This document shows, piece after piece, positions 46,840 to 54,634 of a DNA stretch of 64,000 bases. The stretch lies in the NCBI GenBank assembly GCA_025916675.1, contig CP098402.1, forward strand, positions 3,467,205-3,531,204. Direction: 5' to 3'. The notes below the pieces were generated by a model. It saw only the letters and a program-made list of their open reading frames with translations, searched no databases and was not told the origin of the DNA. The position numbers and the translations under genes were made by a program. Each line of letters starts with the position of its first letter. The stretch's first letter is position 1. The DNA is from Phycisphaera sp. (GTDB lineage Bacteria > Planctomycetota > Phycisphaerae > Phycisphaerales > UBA1924).

Positions 46840-46845
46840 TACGCT
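46840..46845 (+). promoter_or_regulatory. Candidate -10 box upstream of the Nfu_N gene
   Basis: TACGCT followed by GCCC, 12 nt before ATG at 46858. TACACT-GCCC recurs at 1061 and 62878. The 83-bp gap also separates the divergent cdaA start. Confidence 0.35.
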
Positions 46846-46857
46846 GCCCAGCGAACT

Positions 46858-47142
46858 ATGCCCCGCGTCACCGGCTTCGAATCCACGCCCAACCCGCACG
46901 CCGTCAAGATCCTGCTGGACGGCCCGATCGCCGCGTCTCCCCGGTCGTATCGCCAAACCCCGCCGGCCGGCTGCACCGACGCTCTGGCGGTGGCCCTGTA
47001 CGCCATCGAAGGTGTCCGCGTCGTGCTGATCCACCATGAGTTCGTGACGGTGGGCAAGGCCCCCGACGCGAAGTGGCCCGCCATCAAACGCAAGGCCAAG
47101 GCGGCCATCCAGGCCCATGACGAGCCGGCCTCGCATGGCTGA
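46858..47142 (+). CDS. Nfu_N-domain-only protein
   Basis: A 94-aa protein matching only the N-terminal domain of Nfu/NifU-type Fe-S scaffold proteins (PF08712): the signature ESTPNPHAVKILLDG opens it. The C-terminal CxxC scaffold domain is absent, so it cannot itself hold a cluster in the usual way. It overlaps the mutY start by 8 nt, and MutY is a [4Fe-4S] enzyme, suggesting a helper role in its maturation. That is inference. No Shine-Dalgarno site was seen. Confidence 0.82.
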   Translation: MPRVTGFESTPNPHAVKILLDGPIAASPRSYRQTPPAGCTDALAVALYAIEGVRVVLIHHEFVTVGKAPDAKWPAIKRKAKAAIQAHDEPASHG

Positions 47143-48268
47143 CCTGCCGCCGGGCGAGCCGGGCAAGGATCGGGTGATCTCGCGAGCCATCGCCCAGTGG
47201 TTCGAGGCCAACGCGCGGCCGCTCCCCTGGCGGCTCTCGCCCCGTGACCCCTGGCTCTCGCTGATGAGCGAGATCATGCTCCAGCAGACCCAGGTGGCCC
47301 GCGTGGCCGAGCGATTCGATGCCTTTTCCGCCCGCTTTCCGACGCCGGCCGCGATGGCGCGCGCATCGGTGGACGACGTGCTGGCGATGTGGAGCGGGCT
47401 GGGCTATTACCGCCGGGCGAGGATGCTGCACGCGTGCGCGAGTGCCATCGTCGAACGCCACGCCGGCTCGGTCCCCGACGATGTCGATCAATTGCACGCG
47501 TTGCCGGGGGTGGGGCGGTACACCGCCGGTGCCGTTGCATCGATCGCGTTCGACAAACCCGAGCCGCTGGTCGACGGCAACGTATCGAGAGTGCTGCTGC
47601 GCTTGCATGGTGTCGATCAGCCCGCCGACGGGTCGGGTGTTCAGGCCTGGGCGTGGGAGCGAGCGACCGATCTTGCGCGCGCATCGAGCGATCATGTTGC
47701 CAGCTATAGCGAGGGCGTGATGGAACTCGGCGCGACTGTGTGCACACCGCGCGCGCCATCCTGCAATGCGTGTCCGGCGTCGAAGCATTGCCGTGCGCAC
47801 GAGCTTGGTATCACCGATCGGATTCCAAGGCCGAAGTCACGAGTGGCGCGCAAGCCGCTGGCGATCTCCGCGGTGGTTGTCGTCGATCGCCGAGGCCGGG
47901 TCTTGCTCGAACCCAGGCCGGCGGGCGGGCTCTGGGGCGGCTTGTGGCAACCACCCTGCGTCGAGCGCCATGCGGCGACCCACCCGCGCCTGGCCAAGAC
48001 GCTGGAAACCCTCGGGTTCGATGGGCGAGTAGACGTGAGGGGTCGGTCGGTCGGGTTCGAGTTTGCCACGACGCATCGGGCTGTCACGGTCAGGGTCTGG
48101 AAGGCGGCCGCGGGCCATGCTGATCGCGTCCGGCGGGCTCGGGGTGGGGACGCGACATGGATCTACGAGGATTCCCTAGGAAAGCTCGGTCTCGGCTCGG
48201 CCCAACGGCGGATGTTGTTAGCGGCTGGTATTGCAAGCGGCGGGCCAAAGCCGGGGCAAAGCGCGTAA
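47135..48268 (+). CDS. mutY: A/G-specific adenine glycosylase MutY
   Basis: A 377-aa DNA repair enzyme removing adenine mispaired with 8-oxoguanine. The catalytic Glu is in SEIMLQQTQV, the helix-hairpin-helix is LHALPGVGRYTAGAVAS, and the catalytic Asp is in PLVDGNVSRVL. The [4Fe-4S] ligands are in CTPRAPSCNACPASKHC (C-x6-C-x2-C-x5-C). The C-terminal NUDIX-like domain for 8-oxoG recognition begins near residue 245 (ISAVVVVDRRGRVLLEPRP). The ATG at 47135 overlaps the Nfu_N gene; an ATG at 47117 is less likely. Confidence 0.94.
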   Translation: MADLPPGEPGKDRVISRAIAQWFEANARPLPWRLSPRDPWLSLMSEIMLQQTQVARVAERFDAFSARFPTPAAMARASVDDVLAMWSGLGYYRRARMLHACASAIVERHAGSVPDDVDQLHALPGVGRYTAGAVASIAFDKPEPLVDGNVSRVLLRLHGVDQPADGSGVQAWAWERATDLARASSDHVASYSEGVMELGATVCTPRAPSCNACPASKHCRAHELGITDRIPRPKSRVARKPLAISAVVVVDRRGRVLLEPRPAGGLWGGLWQPPCVERHAATHPRLAKTLETLGFDGRVDVRGRSVGFEFATTHRAVTVRVWKAAAGHADRVRRARGGDATWIYEDSLGKLGLGSAQRRMLLAAGIASGGPKPGQSA

Positions 48269-48349
48269 TAGCTCTCGTGCTGGCCACGTAAAGATCTTTG
48301 TATGCTCGATTTAGGCGTAGTTATCCCGAAACGGGACAATGTGGACAAA

Positions 48350-48420
48350 CTGGGGATCCAGGATTTGAACCTGAACTAGATGAATCAGAATCACCGGTGC
48401 TACCGTTACACTAATCCCCA
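48350..48420 (-). tRNA. tRNA-Gln (anticodon CUG)
   Basis: A 71-nt cloverleaf. The acceptor TGGGGAT pairs with ATCCCCA, the D-arm is GTGT...GCAC, the anticodon stem GGTGA/TCATC holds loop TTCTGAT with anticodon CTG, and the T-arm is TCAGG-TTCAAAT-CCTGG. The discriminator is G. CCA is not encoded. Confidence 0.95.
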
Positions 48421-48443
48421 ATTGCAGCCAAATAGGCTTGCTA

Positions 48444-48472
48444 AGTCTACATCGGCTGACGCGGGAGTTCAA
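48444..48472 (-). promoter_or_regulatory. Sigma70-type promoter of tRNA-Gln
   Basis: On the minus strand TTGAAC (48472-48467), a 17-nt spacer, and TAGACT (48449-48444), with the tRNA 5' end 24 nt downstream of the -10 box. Confidence 0.75.
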
Positions 48473-48555
48473 TGCCGATCGTTGGTGCTGGGCATGGCTT
48501 ATGTGGGAAATTGCCTATACACCCGTGGCCGATTGGCGCTCTAGGTAAAATTCTT

Positions 48556-48584
48556 TTGGTGAACACGCATCGGTCGTGTACACT
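48556..48584 (+). promoter_or_regulatory. Sigma70-type promoter of the PEP-CTERM-like gene
   Basis: TTGGTG (48556-48561), a 17-nt spacer, and TACACT (48579-48584). It leaves a leader of roughly 85 nt before the ATG at 48677. The leader contains CCTGGTGCGGGTGC-type GC-rich sequence but no structure that I can name. Confidence 0.7.
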
Positions 48585-48676
48585 AATGACGAAGCGTCGG
48601 TGGGCAAAACGGGGCCCCTGACGGCTCGAGGCCGCACTCGCCTGGTGCGGGTGCCGAGAGATGAGCGAGGAGATAC

Positions 48677-49735
48677 ATGATGAGCAAGATCAAGAGCACG
48701 ATTGCTGCCGTCACGCTGCTAGCGGTGGCGGGCACCACTTTGGCCCAACAGTCAGAGTTCTTGTACACCAACCGGAACGATCCTGGTATCGATGCGTTCA
48801 TCGGCGGTGTCGAGAGCAGGATCATCGACGTCACCAATCCCGGGGCGTTCCTGGCTGGCATCGTCCAGGTTGGCGATAGCTTCTTCTTTAATGACGGGGC
48901 GGCCAACTTCGATCCCACGCTGACCAGTGGTCTGTATCGTCTTGACGGCGCGTTTGGCACGCCTTCCATCACTCCGGTCGCGACGGGCATGCCCATCGAG
49001 AACCCCATTGGCTTGCAGTGGGATGCCGCCCGTGGCAACTTTATTACCGTCAACAACCCGTTCTCTCCCATTGCCGGCAGTGTCGATGGCATCCTGGGCA
49101 TTACGATGGGTGGTTCGGTCACCACGATCTTCGAGCAGGACCTGTCGATCCCGCGGCCGCGCTACCAGGGTGCGTCGCGTTTGGTGCCCGATCCCACAAG
49201 TGATAGTTACCTCGTGACCAGCCCGAACGGCAGCGGCGCCGTTGTTGGCCCGGGTGAGCTCGGCACCGGCAGCGCCCTGTTCCGCATCAACATCGACGGC
49301 TCGCTCTCGGGTTCGCAGGAGCTCGTGGTCGATCTGGCCGACACTTCCGTGACCGGCTTGGCCGAACCGCTGCTGGACACCGCTGGCATCGCCGTGAACC
49401 CGACCAATGGCTTGGTCTATCTGACCGATCGCAACCAGGGTGCCATCTACGAGATGACGCTTGATGGCTCGGGTGCATTCGATTCGATCCGGGTGCTTCT
49501 CGACGGCTTGGACACCCCCGAGGAGATCCAATACGATCCGTTCAATGATCGTCTCGTGTTCGATGAGGGCTTCGGTGCTGGTCTCGGCCAGATCAGCCAG
49601 GTCGAGCTCGACGGCACGGGCCTGATGGTGCTGGTTGATGGCGTGGACACCCGCGGCATCGTTGTGATTCCCGCGCCGGCATCGCTCTCGCTGCTGGCGC
49701 TCGGTGGCTTGGCCGCTGTCCGTCGCCGCCGCTAG
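48677..49735 (+). CDS. Secreted PEP-CTERM-like protein
   Basis: A 352-aa exported protein. A signal peptide (core STIAAVTLLAVAGTTLA) starts it. The body has repeated short beta segments with ITNPTNGLVYLTD-like content (NPTNGLVYLTDRNQGAIY), possibly a propeller. The C-terminus is PAPASLSLLALGGLAAVRRRR-like: a PA-rich motif, a TM-like stretch and four Arg, the layout of PEP-CTERM sorting tails processed by exosortase. No exosortase is in the window. GAGGAG precedes two adjacent ATGs (48677 and 48680); the second has the better spacing. It has its own sigma70-like promoter and a terminator after it. Confidence 0.8.
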   Translation: MMSKIKSTIAAVTLLAVAGTTLAQQSEFLYTNRNDPGIDAFIGGVESRIIDVTNPGAFLAGIVQVGDSFFFNDGAANFDPTLTSGLYRLDGAFGTPSITPVATGMPIENPIGLQWDAARGNFITVNNPFSPIAGSVDGILGITMGGSVTTIFEQDLSIPRPRYQGASRLVPDPTSDSYLVTSPNGSGAVVGPGELGTGSALFRINIDGSLSGSQELVVDLADTSVTGLAEPLLDTAGIAVNPTNGLVYLTDRNQGAIYEMTLDGSGAFDSIRVLLDGLDTPEEIQYDPFNDRLVFDEGFGAGLGQISQVELDGTGLMVLVDGVDTRGIVVIPAPASLSLLALGGLAAVRRRR

Positions 49736-49791
49736 GCGACCGTTTTGTCGCAACACCCAGCGGGTGTGGCGCGTACAACCTGATGCTGAAA

Positions 49792-49834
49792 CGATGGCCG
49801 GTGGGTAATGCTCAGCGGCCATCGGTGTTTGTTT
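49792..49834 (+). terminator. Probable terminator between two secreted-protein genes
   Basis: A 9-bp perfect stem (CGATGGCCG/CGGCCATCG) with a 15-nt loop is followed by GTGTTTGTTT. A smaller ACACCC-AGC-GGGTGT hairpin lies just upstream (49753-49767). It separates 49735 from the start at 49866, so the latter may need another promoter or read-through. Confidence 0.65.
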
Positions 49835-49865
49835 GGAACATTGCGTTGCCGAGGAGGAGATCGAG

Positions 49866-50633
49866 ATGACTGGAAGCCGTGCGCGAGCGTTGGGTGTTGC
49901 CGCCCTGGGTGTTGTCGGGGCCGTCGCTATTGGTGAGGAGACCGGTTTCGATGGGTTCGCATCGGGCTTTCTCGGACGCACGTTCGCCGACGGTGGGATC
50001 ACGTTTTCCGAGAACTTGTGGTTCCCCGGCGGGAATCAGGTGCAGTTCGCCGCGACGAACGGCACGGGCTCGATCGGCTCGTTCCCCGAGTTCAGCCCGG
50101 TGAACGTGATGACGACTGGCTCGTGGTCGTCGGGCCCGGTGTTGGGCTTCACACGCACGCACCAGTGGATCGCGACGACCGGAGACACGGCTTCCACCGC
50201 GCGCATCGACCTGTTCTGGCTCGGCCGCTCGAACTGGGAGGGCACCGAGGTGTGCCTCGAAGGACTGGTGGGCGACGACGTGGTGGTGAGCGATTGCTTC
50301 ATCCATCCGGGCGTGACGCCCTCGGACATCCAGCACACGCGGATGGAGATTTCGGGCGTCGAGTTCGAGCGCATCCGCTTTATCGCCCGCGGCGGAACGA
50401 TGCCGGGCGAGCTCGACGGCATTCTCGCGGTGTTCGACAACGTGGTAATCGAGGCGGGCGTTGCTTGCCGCGCCGACATCGATGGTGACGGCGAGTTGAC
50501 GATCTTCGATTTTCTGGGCTACCAGAACCTGTTCGATGCGGGGGACTTGCGGGCCGACTTCGACGGTGATGGCGAGTTGACGATCTTCGACTTCCTCGCG
50601 TTCCAGAACGAGTTTGACGCGGGCTGCGGCTGA
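49866..50633 (+). CDS. Secreted protein with duplicated EF-hand (dockerin-like) tail
   Basis: A 255-aa exported protein. The N-terminal hydrophobic segment (ALGVAALGVVGAVAIG) is a short signal peptide. The middle 150 residues are beta-rich with no recognised family. Residues about 200-255 carry DIDGDGELTIFDF and DFDGDGELTIFDF bracketed by Cys (ACRAD, AGCG), closely matching the tail of the protein at 7813-9573. The ATG at 49866 has GAGGAGGAG upstream. The shared tail with a different body suggests the module is a common anchor or sorting device. Confidence 0.77.
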   Translation: MTGSRARALGVAALGVVGAVAIGEETGFDGFASGFLGRTFADGGITFSENLWFPGGNQVQFAATNGTGSIGSFPEFSPVNVMTTGSWSSGPVLGFTRTHQWIATTGDTASTARIDLFWLGRSNWEGTEVCLEGLVGDDVVVSDCFIHPGVTPSDIQHTRMEISGVEFERIRFIARGGTMPGELDGILAVFDNVVIEAGVACRADIDGDGELTIFDFLGYQNLFDAGDLRADFDGDGELTIFDFLAFQNEFDAGCG

Positions 50634-50644
50634 TGTAGGGCGCG

Positions 50645-50650
50645 TAGACT
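50645..50650 (+). promoter_or_regulatory. -10 box, leaderless-type, of the 147-aa gene
   Basis: TAGACT, then AGGCC, then ATG at 50656. No Shine-Dalgarno site. It begins only 12 nt after the previous stop. Confidence 0.5.
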
Positions 50651-50655
50651 AGGCC

Positions 50656-51099
50656 ATGATCCACCCCGCCCCGACCACCAGAATCGCCCCGGGCCTGGCC
50701 CGAGGCGTGCTGAAGGAGGCCGTGGCCGCCACGGCCACCAAGCCCGCCCACGTCCGGCTCTCGTTCTCGAACACCAGCTACGTGCTGTATTTGCTGCCGA
50801 CCGCCCCCCTGGCGGCCGAGCCGGGCGACAAGGTCTTCGGCACGATCTCGGCCCGGGCCCGCCGCGTGGACACGGTGCCAAGCGGCGGGCAGTTCGTCGA
50901 GCCGGTCATCGGCCGGCCGCGGAGGGTGCAGGGGCGTGTGGTGGCCAGGGAAGGTGACAAGGTCGTGGTCGATGCGGGCGTTCCCATCCACTGTTCGTTG
51001 ACCGATGGCCGCCAGCACGCGGGGGACTTCCCGGTTGGCGATATGGTCAGCTTCGACGTGCTCGACGGGGCCAGTTTCACGCCGCAAGCCGACGGTTGA
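50656..51099 (+). CDS. Hypothetical protein (147 aa)
   Basis: A soluble, mostly beta protein of 147 residues without signal or TM. I recognise no family. RLSFSNTSYVLYLLP and GDKVFGTISARARRVD suggest a small beta-barrel (OB- or PilZ-like), which is a guess. The start ATG at 50656 follows a leaderless-type -10 box. The following permease gene begins 15 nt later and may be co-transcribed. Confidence 0.7.
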   Translation: MIHPAPTTRIAPGLARGVLKEAVAATATKPAHVRLSFSNTSYVLYLLPTAPLAAEPGDKVFGTISARARRVDTVPSGGQFVEPVIGRPRRVQGRVVAREGDKVVVDAGVPIHCSLTDGRQHAGDFPVGDMVSFDVLDGASFTPQADG

Positions 51100-51114
51100 T
51101 CCACTCGAACCACC

Positions 51115-52584
51115 ATGGCCAAGGCCGACAAGAACCAGCCCAACGCCGAGGCAAAGGCCGTCCCCGCGATGGCCGCGCCGCCCGTGGAGCGTGACAACCC
51201 GCTCACGCGCTCGTGGGCGGGCATGGCGGGCATGGGGTTTCTGGCGGTCACGCTGGCGGTGTGCCTGCTGGGCTTGTTCTTTACGCTTGGCGATGCGCCA
51301 AACAGCTACCCCGGTGTGAGTGAGGGTGCATCCGTCGAACGCTACAACGCGGGCAGCGCCGAGTATGGTCGCTTGCCCCCATGGTGGGCGGTGAGCGACG
51401 AGAGCGCGGTGAAGCTCAACGGGCTGGTTCCCGCCGAAACGGTCGATGAGATCGCCGCGCAGCATGGCGTGACCGATCGCCAGGCCCTGCAAGCGACCGA
51501 TGGTGATGTTGCCGAGGCCATGCAAGAGCACTGGCCTTATCAGGGCAACCGCCTGGCCATGGTGCTGGGCACCGACGTGCTGGGGCGCAGCTTGCTGTAT
51601 CGCGTGATGACCGGCGGGGGCATCTCGCTTGGGATCGGTCTGAGCGCCGCGCTCATCAGCGTCATCATCGGTACGCTGTACGGTGCCATCGCCGGCTACG
51701 CGGGCGGCAAGGCCGATGCGGCCATGATGCGCATCGTCGACGTGCTCTTTGGCCTGCCGTACATCCTGCTCGTGGTGCTGCTGGCGGTCGCCAGCGACGC
51801 CGCGATCGATGAGTATGTGACCCAGCAAAAGGCACGCCAGAGCTGGACCACGCGGCAGGCGAAGATCCTGGCCAGCGAGGACGGCTCGCCGGCTTCGAGC
51901 CGGGAGATCGACGTGTGGCGCGGCGAGCCGTACGAACCGGATTCGCCCCTGGGCGCCGTAGCGGTCAATCTGGATATGACCGGTGTCGTGGCGGATGTCG
52001 TCGCCGCGACCCAAGAGGCCCGTGCCGCCGCGACGACCGAGGACGCTCCCGACGCCATCGTGCTGACCAATGGCACGGTCATCGACGCCATGGCCCTGAA
52101 GGCGCGGGAGCCTCGGCAACTCCAGGAAAGCACACGGCTCGTGCTCGACCTGGTCGTGTTGCTCGTCGCCATCGGCGGGGTGAGCTGGCTGACGATGGCG
52201 CGTGTGATCCGGGGCCAGGTGCTGAGCCTGAAGAACCTGCCCTTCATCGAGGCCGCCCGGAGCGCGGGCGCGCCCACGCGCCGCATCTTCATCGTGCACC
52301 TGCTGCCCAATCTGCTCGGGCCGATCATCGTGTACGCCACGCTCACCGTGCCGCTGGCGATCTTGCAGGAATCGTTCCTGAGCTTCCTTGGCATCGGTGT
52401 GAAGCCGCCGCTGCCGAGCTGGGGCAATCTGGCCGCCGATGGGTTGAACGAGTTGAACCCCTACGAGAGCTTGTGGTGGCTCATCCTGTTCCCGTGCCTG
52501 CTGCTCGGGGCCACGCTGCTGGCGCTGAACTTCGTGGGCGAGGGATTGCGCGAGGCGTTCGATCCGAAGCGTGGGCGGCGGTAG
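51115..52584 (+). CDS. ABC transporter permease (DppC/OppC family) with central insertion
   Basis: A 489-aa permease of the peptide/nickel type; relatives are usually near 300 aa. A TM lies at about residues 37-57, followed by a long loop to about 155, then LGTDVLGRSLLYRVMTGG (family signature) and three TM. An extra polar stretch of roughly 110 residues (about 230-340) comes next, then the remaining TM. The EAA loop contacting the ATPase is EAARSAGAPTRRIFIVHLLPN. No substrate-binding protein, second permease or ATPase gene is adjacent in this window. Function is therefore import or export of an unknown, possibly peptide, substrate. Confidence 0.85.
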   Translation: MAKADKNQPNAEAKAVPAMAAPPVERDNPLTRSWAGMAGMGFLAVTLAVCLLGLFFTLGDAPNSYPGVSEGASVERYNAGSAEYGRLPPWWAVSDESAVKLNGLVPAETVDEIAAQHGVTDRQALQATDGDVAEAMQEHWPYQGNRLAMVLGTDVLGRSLLYRVMTGGGISLGIGLSAALISVIIGTLYGAIAGYAGGKADAAMMRIVDVLFGLPYILLVVLLAVASDAAIDEYVTQQKARQSWTTRQAKILASEDGSPASSREIDVWRGEPYEPDSPLGAVAVNLDMTGVVADVVAATQEARAAATTEDAPDAIVLTNGTVIDAMALKAREPRQLQESTRLVLDLVVLLVAIGGVSWLTMARVIRGQVLSLKNLPFIEAARSAGAPTRRIFIVHLLPNLLGPIIVYATLTVPLAILQESFLSFLGIGVKPPLPSWGNLAADGLNELNPYESLWWLILFPCLLLGATLLALNFVGEGLREAFDPKRGRR

Positions 52585-52592
52585 GCCGCCGC
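52575..52592. terminator. Hairpin spanning the stop codons of two convergent genes
   Basis: A 7-bp stem GCGGCGG/CCGCCGC with loop TAGG. The permease stop TAG sits in the loop and the opposite gene's stop abuts the stem. There is no T-tract on either side, so termination is uncertain. Confidence 0.4.
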
Positions 52593-53050
52593 TACGCTGT
52601 CGCGAGCACTACGCCAAGCAAGCCCAGAAACGGCAACAGGTGGACCGTCCACGCCAGCACCGCCCAGCAGCGTTGCGTGCCGGGCGCGAATGCCAGGAAG
52701 CGGCGTCGGAAGACGAGCAACGCGATAGCGAAAGTCCCGCTGGCCAGGCCGATGACGGTGAGCAGGTACAGCATGGGCGGTGGGCCCGTGCCCGCGCCGC
52801 CGGGGGCCGCTGCCACGGTCACGATGAGCGAGCCGAGAGCCAGCCCCGCCATGCCGCTGAACATGAACGGCGCCAGCGTCGCGATGTAGAGGCCGATGCG
52901 TACGCCCGTGACGCCCACGGTGAGCTCGAGTGTGTGCTGGCACTCGGGGCACGTGGGCACGGTGAGGTTGCGAAGGTTGTAGCCGCACACCGGGCACGGT
53001 GCGTCGTGGTCCCGCAGGAAGTCGAGCAGGCGATCCGTGTTCGGGCTCAT
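52592..53050 (-). CDS. Zinc-ribbon membrane protein (N-terminal ribbon)
   Basis: A 152-aa protein. Residues 19-37 hold a zinc ribbon, CPVCGYNLRNLTVPTCPEC, followed by three or four TM segments. The motif recurs in three other membrane proteins of this window. Function is unknown. The start ATG at 53050 has no Shine-Dalgarno site; TATCTA lies 5 nt upstream, close to the leaderless pattern but ending in A. Confidence 0.75.
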   Translation of the reverse strand: MSPNTDRLLDFLRDHDAPCPVCGYNLRNLTVPTCPECQHTLELTVGVTGVRIGLYIATLAPFMFSGMAGLALGSLIVTVAAAPGGAGTGPPPMLYLLTVIGLASGTFAIALLVFRRRFLAFAPGTQRCWAVLAWTVHLLPFLGLLGVVLATA

Positions 53051-53104
53051 GCGGATAGATACACCAATCCGAGCCGCGCGGTTCGACCGGACGCAGCGAA
53101 CCGG

Positions 53105-53854
53105 TCATTGATCATCCGCGCGTGCCGCCGCCAGCTTTCTGGCCCACTTCATAGGCACCATGATCGCGCTCAGCGGGCCAGCGAGGAGCCAGAGCGTAAG
53201 CCCCAGCACCGCAATGGCCATGGTCGGCAGGAGCGCTCCGACAAATTCGACGCTGCCCGAGTACCCCTCCCGCACGTCCACCAGCACGAAACGCATCATC
53301 GGGATCAACGCCAGCGTCACGATCCCGACGGCCACAACACGTGTGAGCACGAACGCGGCCAGCCGCGCCACGAGCACGCGCTCGATGGGTGGCACACCGA
53401 GTTCGGGCAGGGCCGGGTTCGCCTCATAGCCGCACTCGGTGCATCGGCCGCGGTCGAGGCTGGTGAGCTCGAACTTGCACATCGGGCAGGCGACCGGCCC
53501 CACGCGCGACCGCACGAGCACCCGTCCAAGCAGGCCGCCGAAGAGCACCATGCCGCCACCGACCAGCACCATGTATGCCGCCAGCGCGAGGCGCGGCCAG
53601 TAATACTCCATCCACCACAGGTCGCCGTCGTCGATGCCCTCGATGAGCCACCAGCCGACGGGCAGCACGCTGAAGACCACCAAACCCATCCCCAGCAGTT
53701 GCACGATGGCGCCGAACAGCACGCGCAACCGCACGAGGTCGCCGGTGCGCACCTGGATGGCACGGAGGCGCGCGGGCAGTTCGGGATCGCGGCGTGGACC
53801 GGCAGCCGGCTCGGGCGGTATCGGTGGCGGATTGGTGTCGGGGGTGTCGGACAT
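53105..53854 (-). CDS. Zinc-ribbon membrane protein (internal ribbon)
   Basis: A 249-aa protein with a Pro-rich N-terminus, TM segments near residues 45-65 and 85-110, a zinc ribbon CPMCKFELTSLDRGRCTEC (about 124-142), and two more TM segments. The ribbon would face the cytoplasm if flanked by an even number of helices. No family function is known. It lies 54 nt upstream of the 152-aa zinc-ribbon gene on the same strand. ATG at 53854 follows a leaderless-type -10 box. Confidence 0.75.
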   Translation of the reverse strand: MSDTPDTNPPPIPPEPAAGPRRDPELPARLRAIQVRTGDLVRLRVLFGAIVQLLGMGLVVFSVLPVGWWLIEGIDDGDLWWMEYYWPRLALAAYMVLVGGGMVLFGGLLGRVLVRSRVGPVACPMCKFELTSLDRGRCTECGYEANPALPELGVPPIERVLVARLAAFVLTRVVAVGIVTLALIPMMRFVLVDVREGYSGSVEFVGALLPTMAIAVLGLTLWLLAGPLSAIMVPMKWARKLAAARADDQ

Positions 53855-53859
53855 GAGGC

Positions 53860-53865
53860 ATGCTA
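53860..53865 (-). promoter_or_regulatory. -10 box, leaderless-type, of the 249-aa zinc-ribbon gene
   Basis: TAGCAT on the minus strand, then GCCTC, then ATG at 53854. No Shine-Dalgarno site. Confidence 0.5.
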
Positions 53866-53947
53866 TTGGACGCGCGCCACGCTCTGCTTGCGGATGGCGG
53901 CGAAGTCCGTATGAAATGCTGTTGTCGCCGGGGCAGGGTTTCGGGGC

Positions 53948-54544
53948 TCAGCGCCGCCGCCGGACCAGTGCCAGCGTGCCCAAGCCGAGCACGGTCGCCG
54001 TTCCCGGTGCGGGGAAGAAGATCACTGCCCGCCCCTCGGTCAGCCCGTCGAGGCGCGACTCGCTGCGGGCGCTGCCCATTTCGGGGTACACGTCGAAGCG
54101 TGTGGTCCGTGTTTCGATGTCCAAGATCGGCATGGCAAAGTCGGTCGGCGTAAAAGTCATCGACCAGAAGGCGATCGGGTTGGTGGAATCGGCGTAGATG
54201 CCCGCGGGCGGGAAGTTCAACTGGCCGGCAACGATGCCCTGGATACCCCCCGGGCCGAGCGAGCCCGAGCTGGTGCCCGGGCCATCCATGGGGGCGATGA
54301 GCGACAGGTCGCTGAACCCGCCACGGCCGGTGTTGTCGATGATCTCGGTGGCGATGCCCGCTATGGCGTAGTCGCCTGAGGGATAACTGGCGCTCATGGT
54401 GATGATGGTCGATTCGCCGGGGGCCAGCGTGGGGTTGGCTATGTCGATTTGGATAAATTGGGCGTGGGCGGCGGCGGCAAGACCAACTACCGATAAAACA
54501 ACAAACGCGGGTCGAATAGTGCGGCTGGCAGTCTTCCTGGGCAT
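53948..54544 (-). CDS. Secreted PEP-CTERM-like protein (198 aa)
   Basis: An exported beta-rich protein. A signal peptide (core [17 protein letters not shown]) is followed by about 140 residues with no recognised domain ([20 protein letters not shown] suggests a cohesin-like or Ig-like beta-sandwich). The C-terminal sorting-like tail is [23 protein letters not shown]-type: PAPG, a hydrophobic stretch, and four Arg. The ATG at 54544 has GGAGG about 8 nt upstream. It is downstream of sucD but separated by 90 nt. Confidence 0.77.
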   Translation of the reverse strand: MPRKTASRTIRPAFVVLSVVGLAAAAHAQFIQIDIANPTLAPGESTIITMSASYPSGDYAIAGIATEIIDNTGRGGFSDLSLIAPMDGPGTSSGSLGPGGIQGIVAGQLNFPPAGIYADSTNPIAFWSMTFTPTDFAMPILDIETRTTRFDVYPEMGSARSESRLDGLTEGRAVIFFPAPGTATVLGLGTLALVRRRR

Positions 54545-54634
54545 GGGATACCTCCTCGATCGGGATCGATCGCGACCAGCATACCAGAAATGGTGCTCTC
54601 GCACAAGAGCAACTGAGCATCGCGCCAGGTTTGC

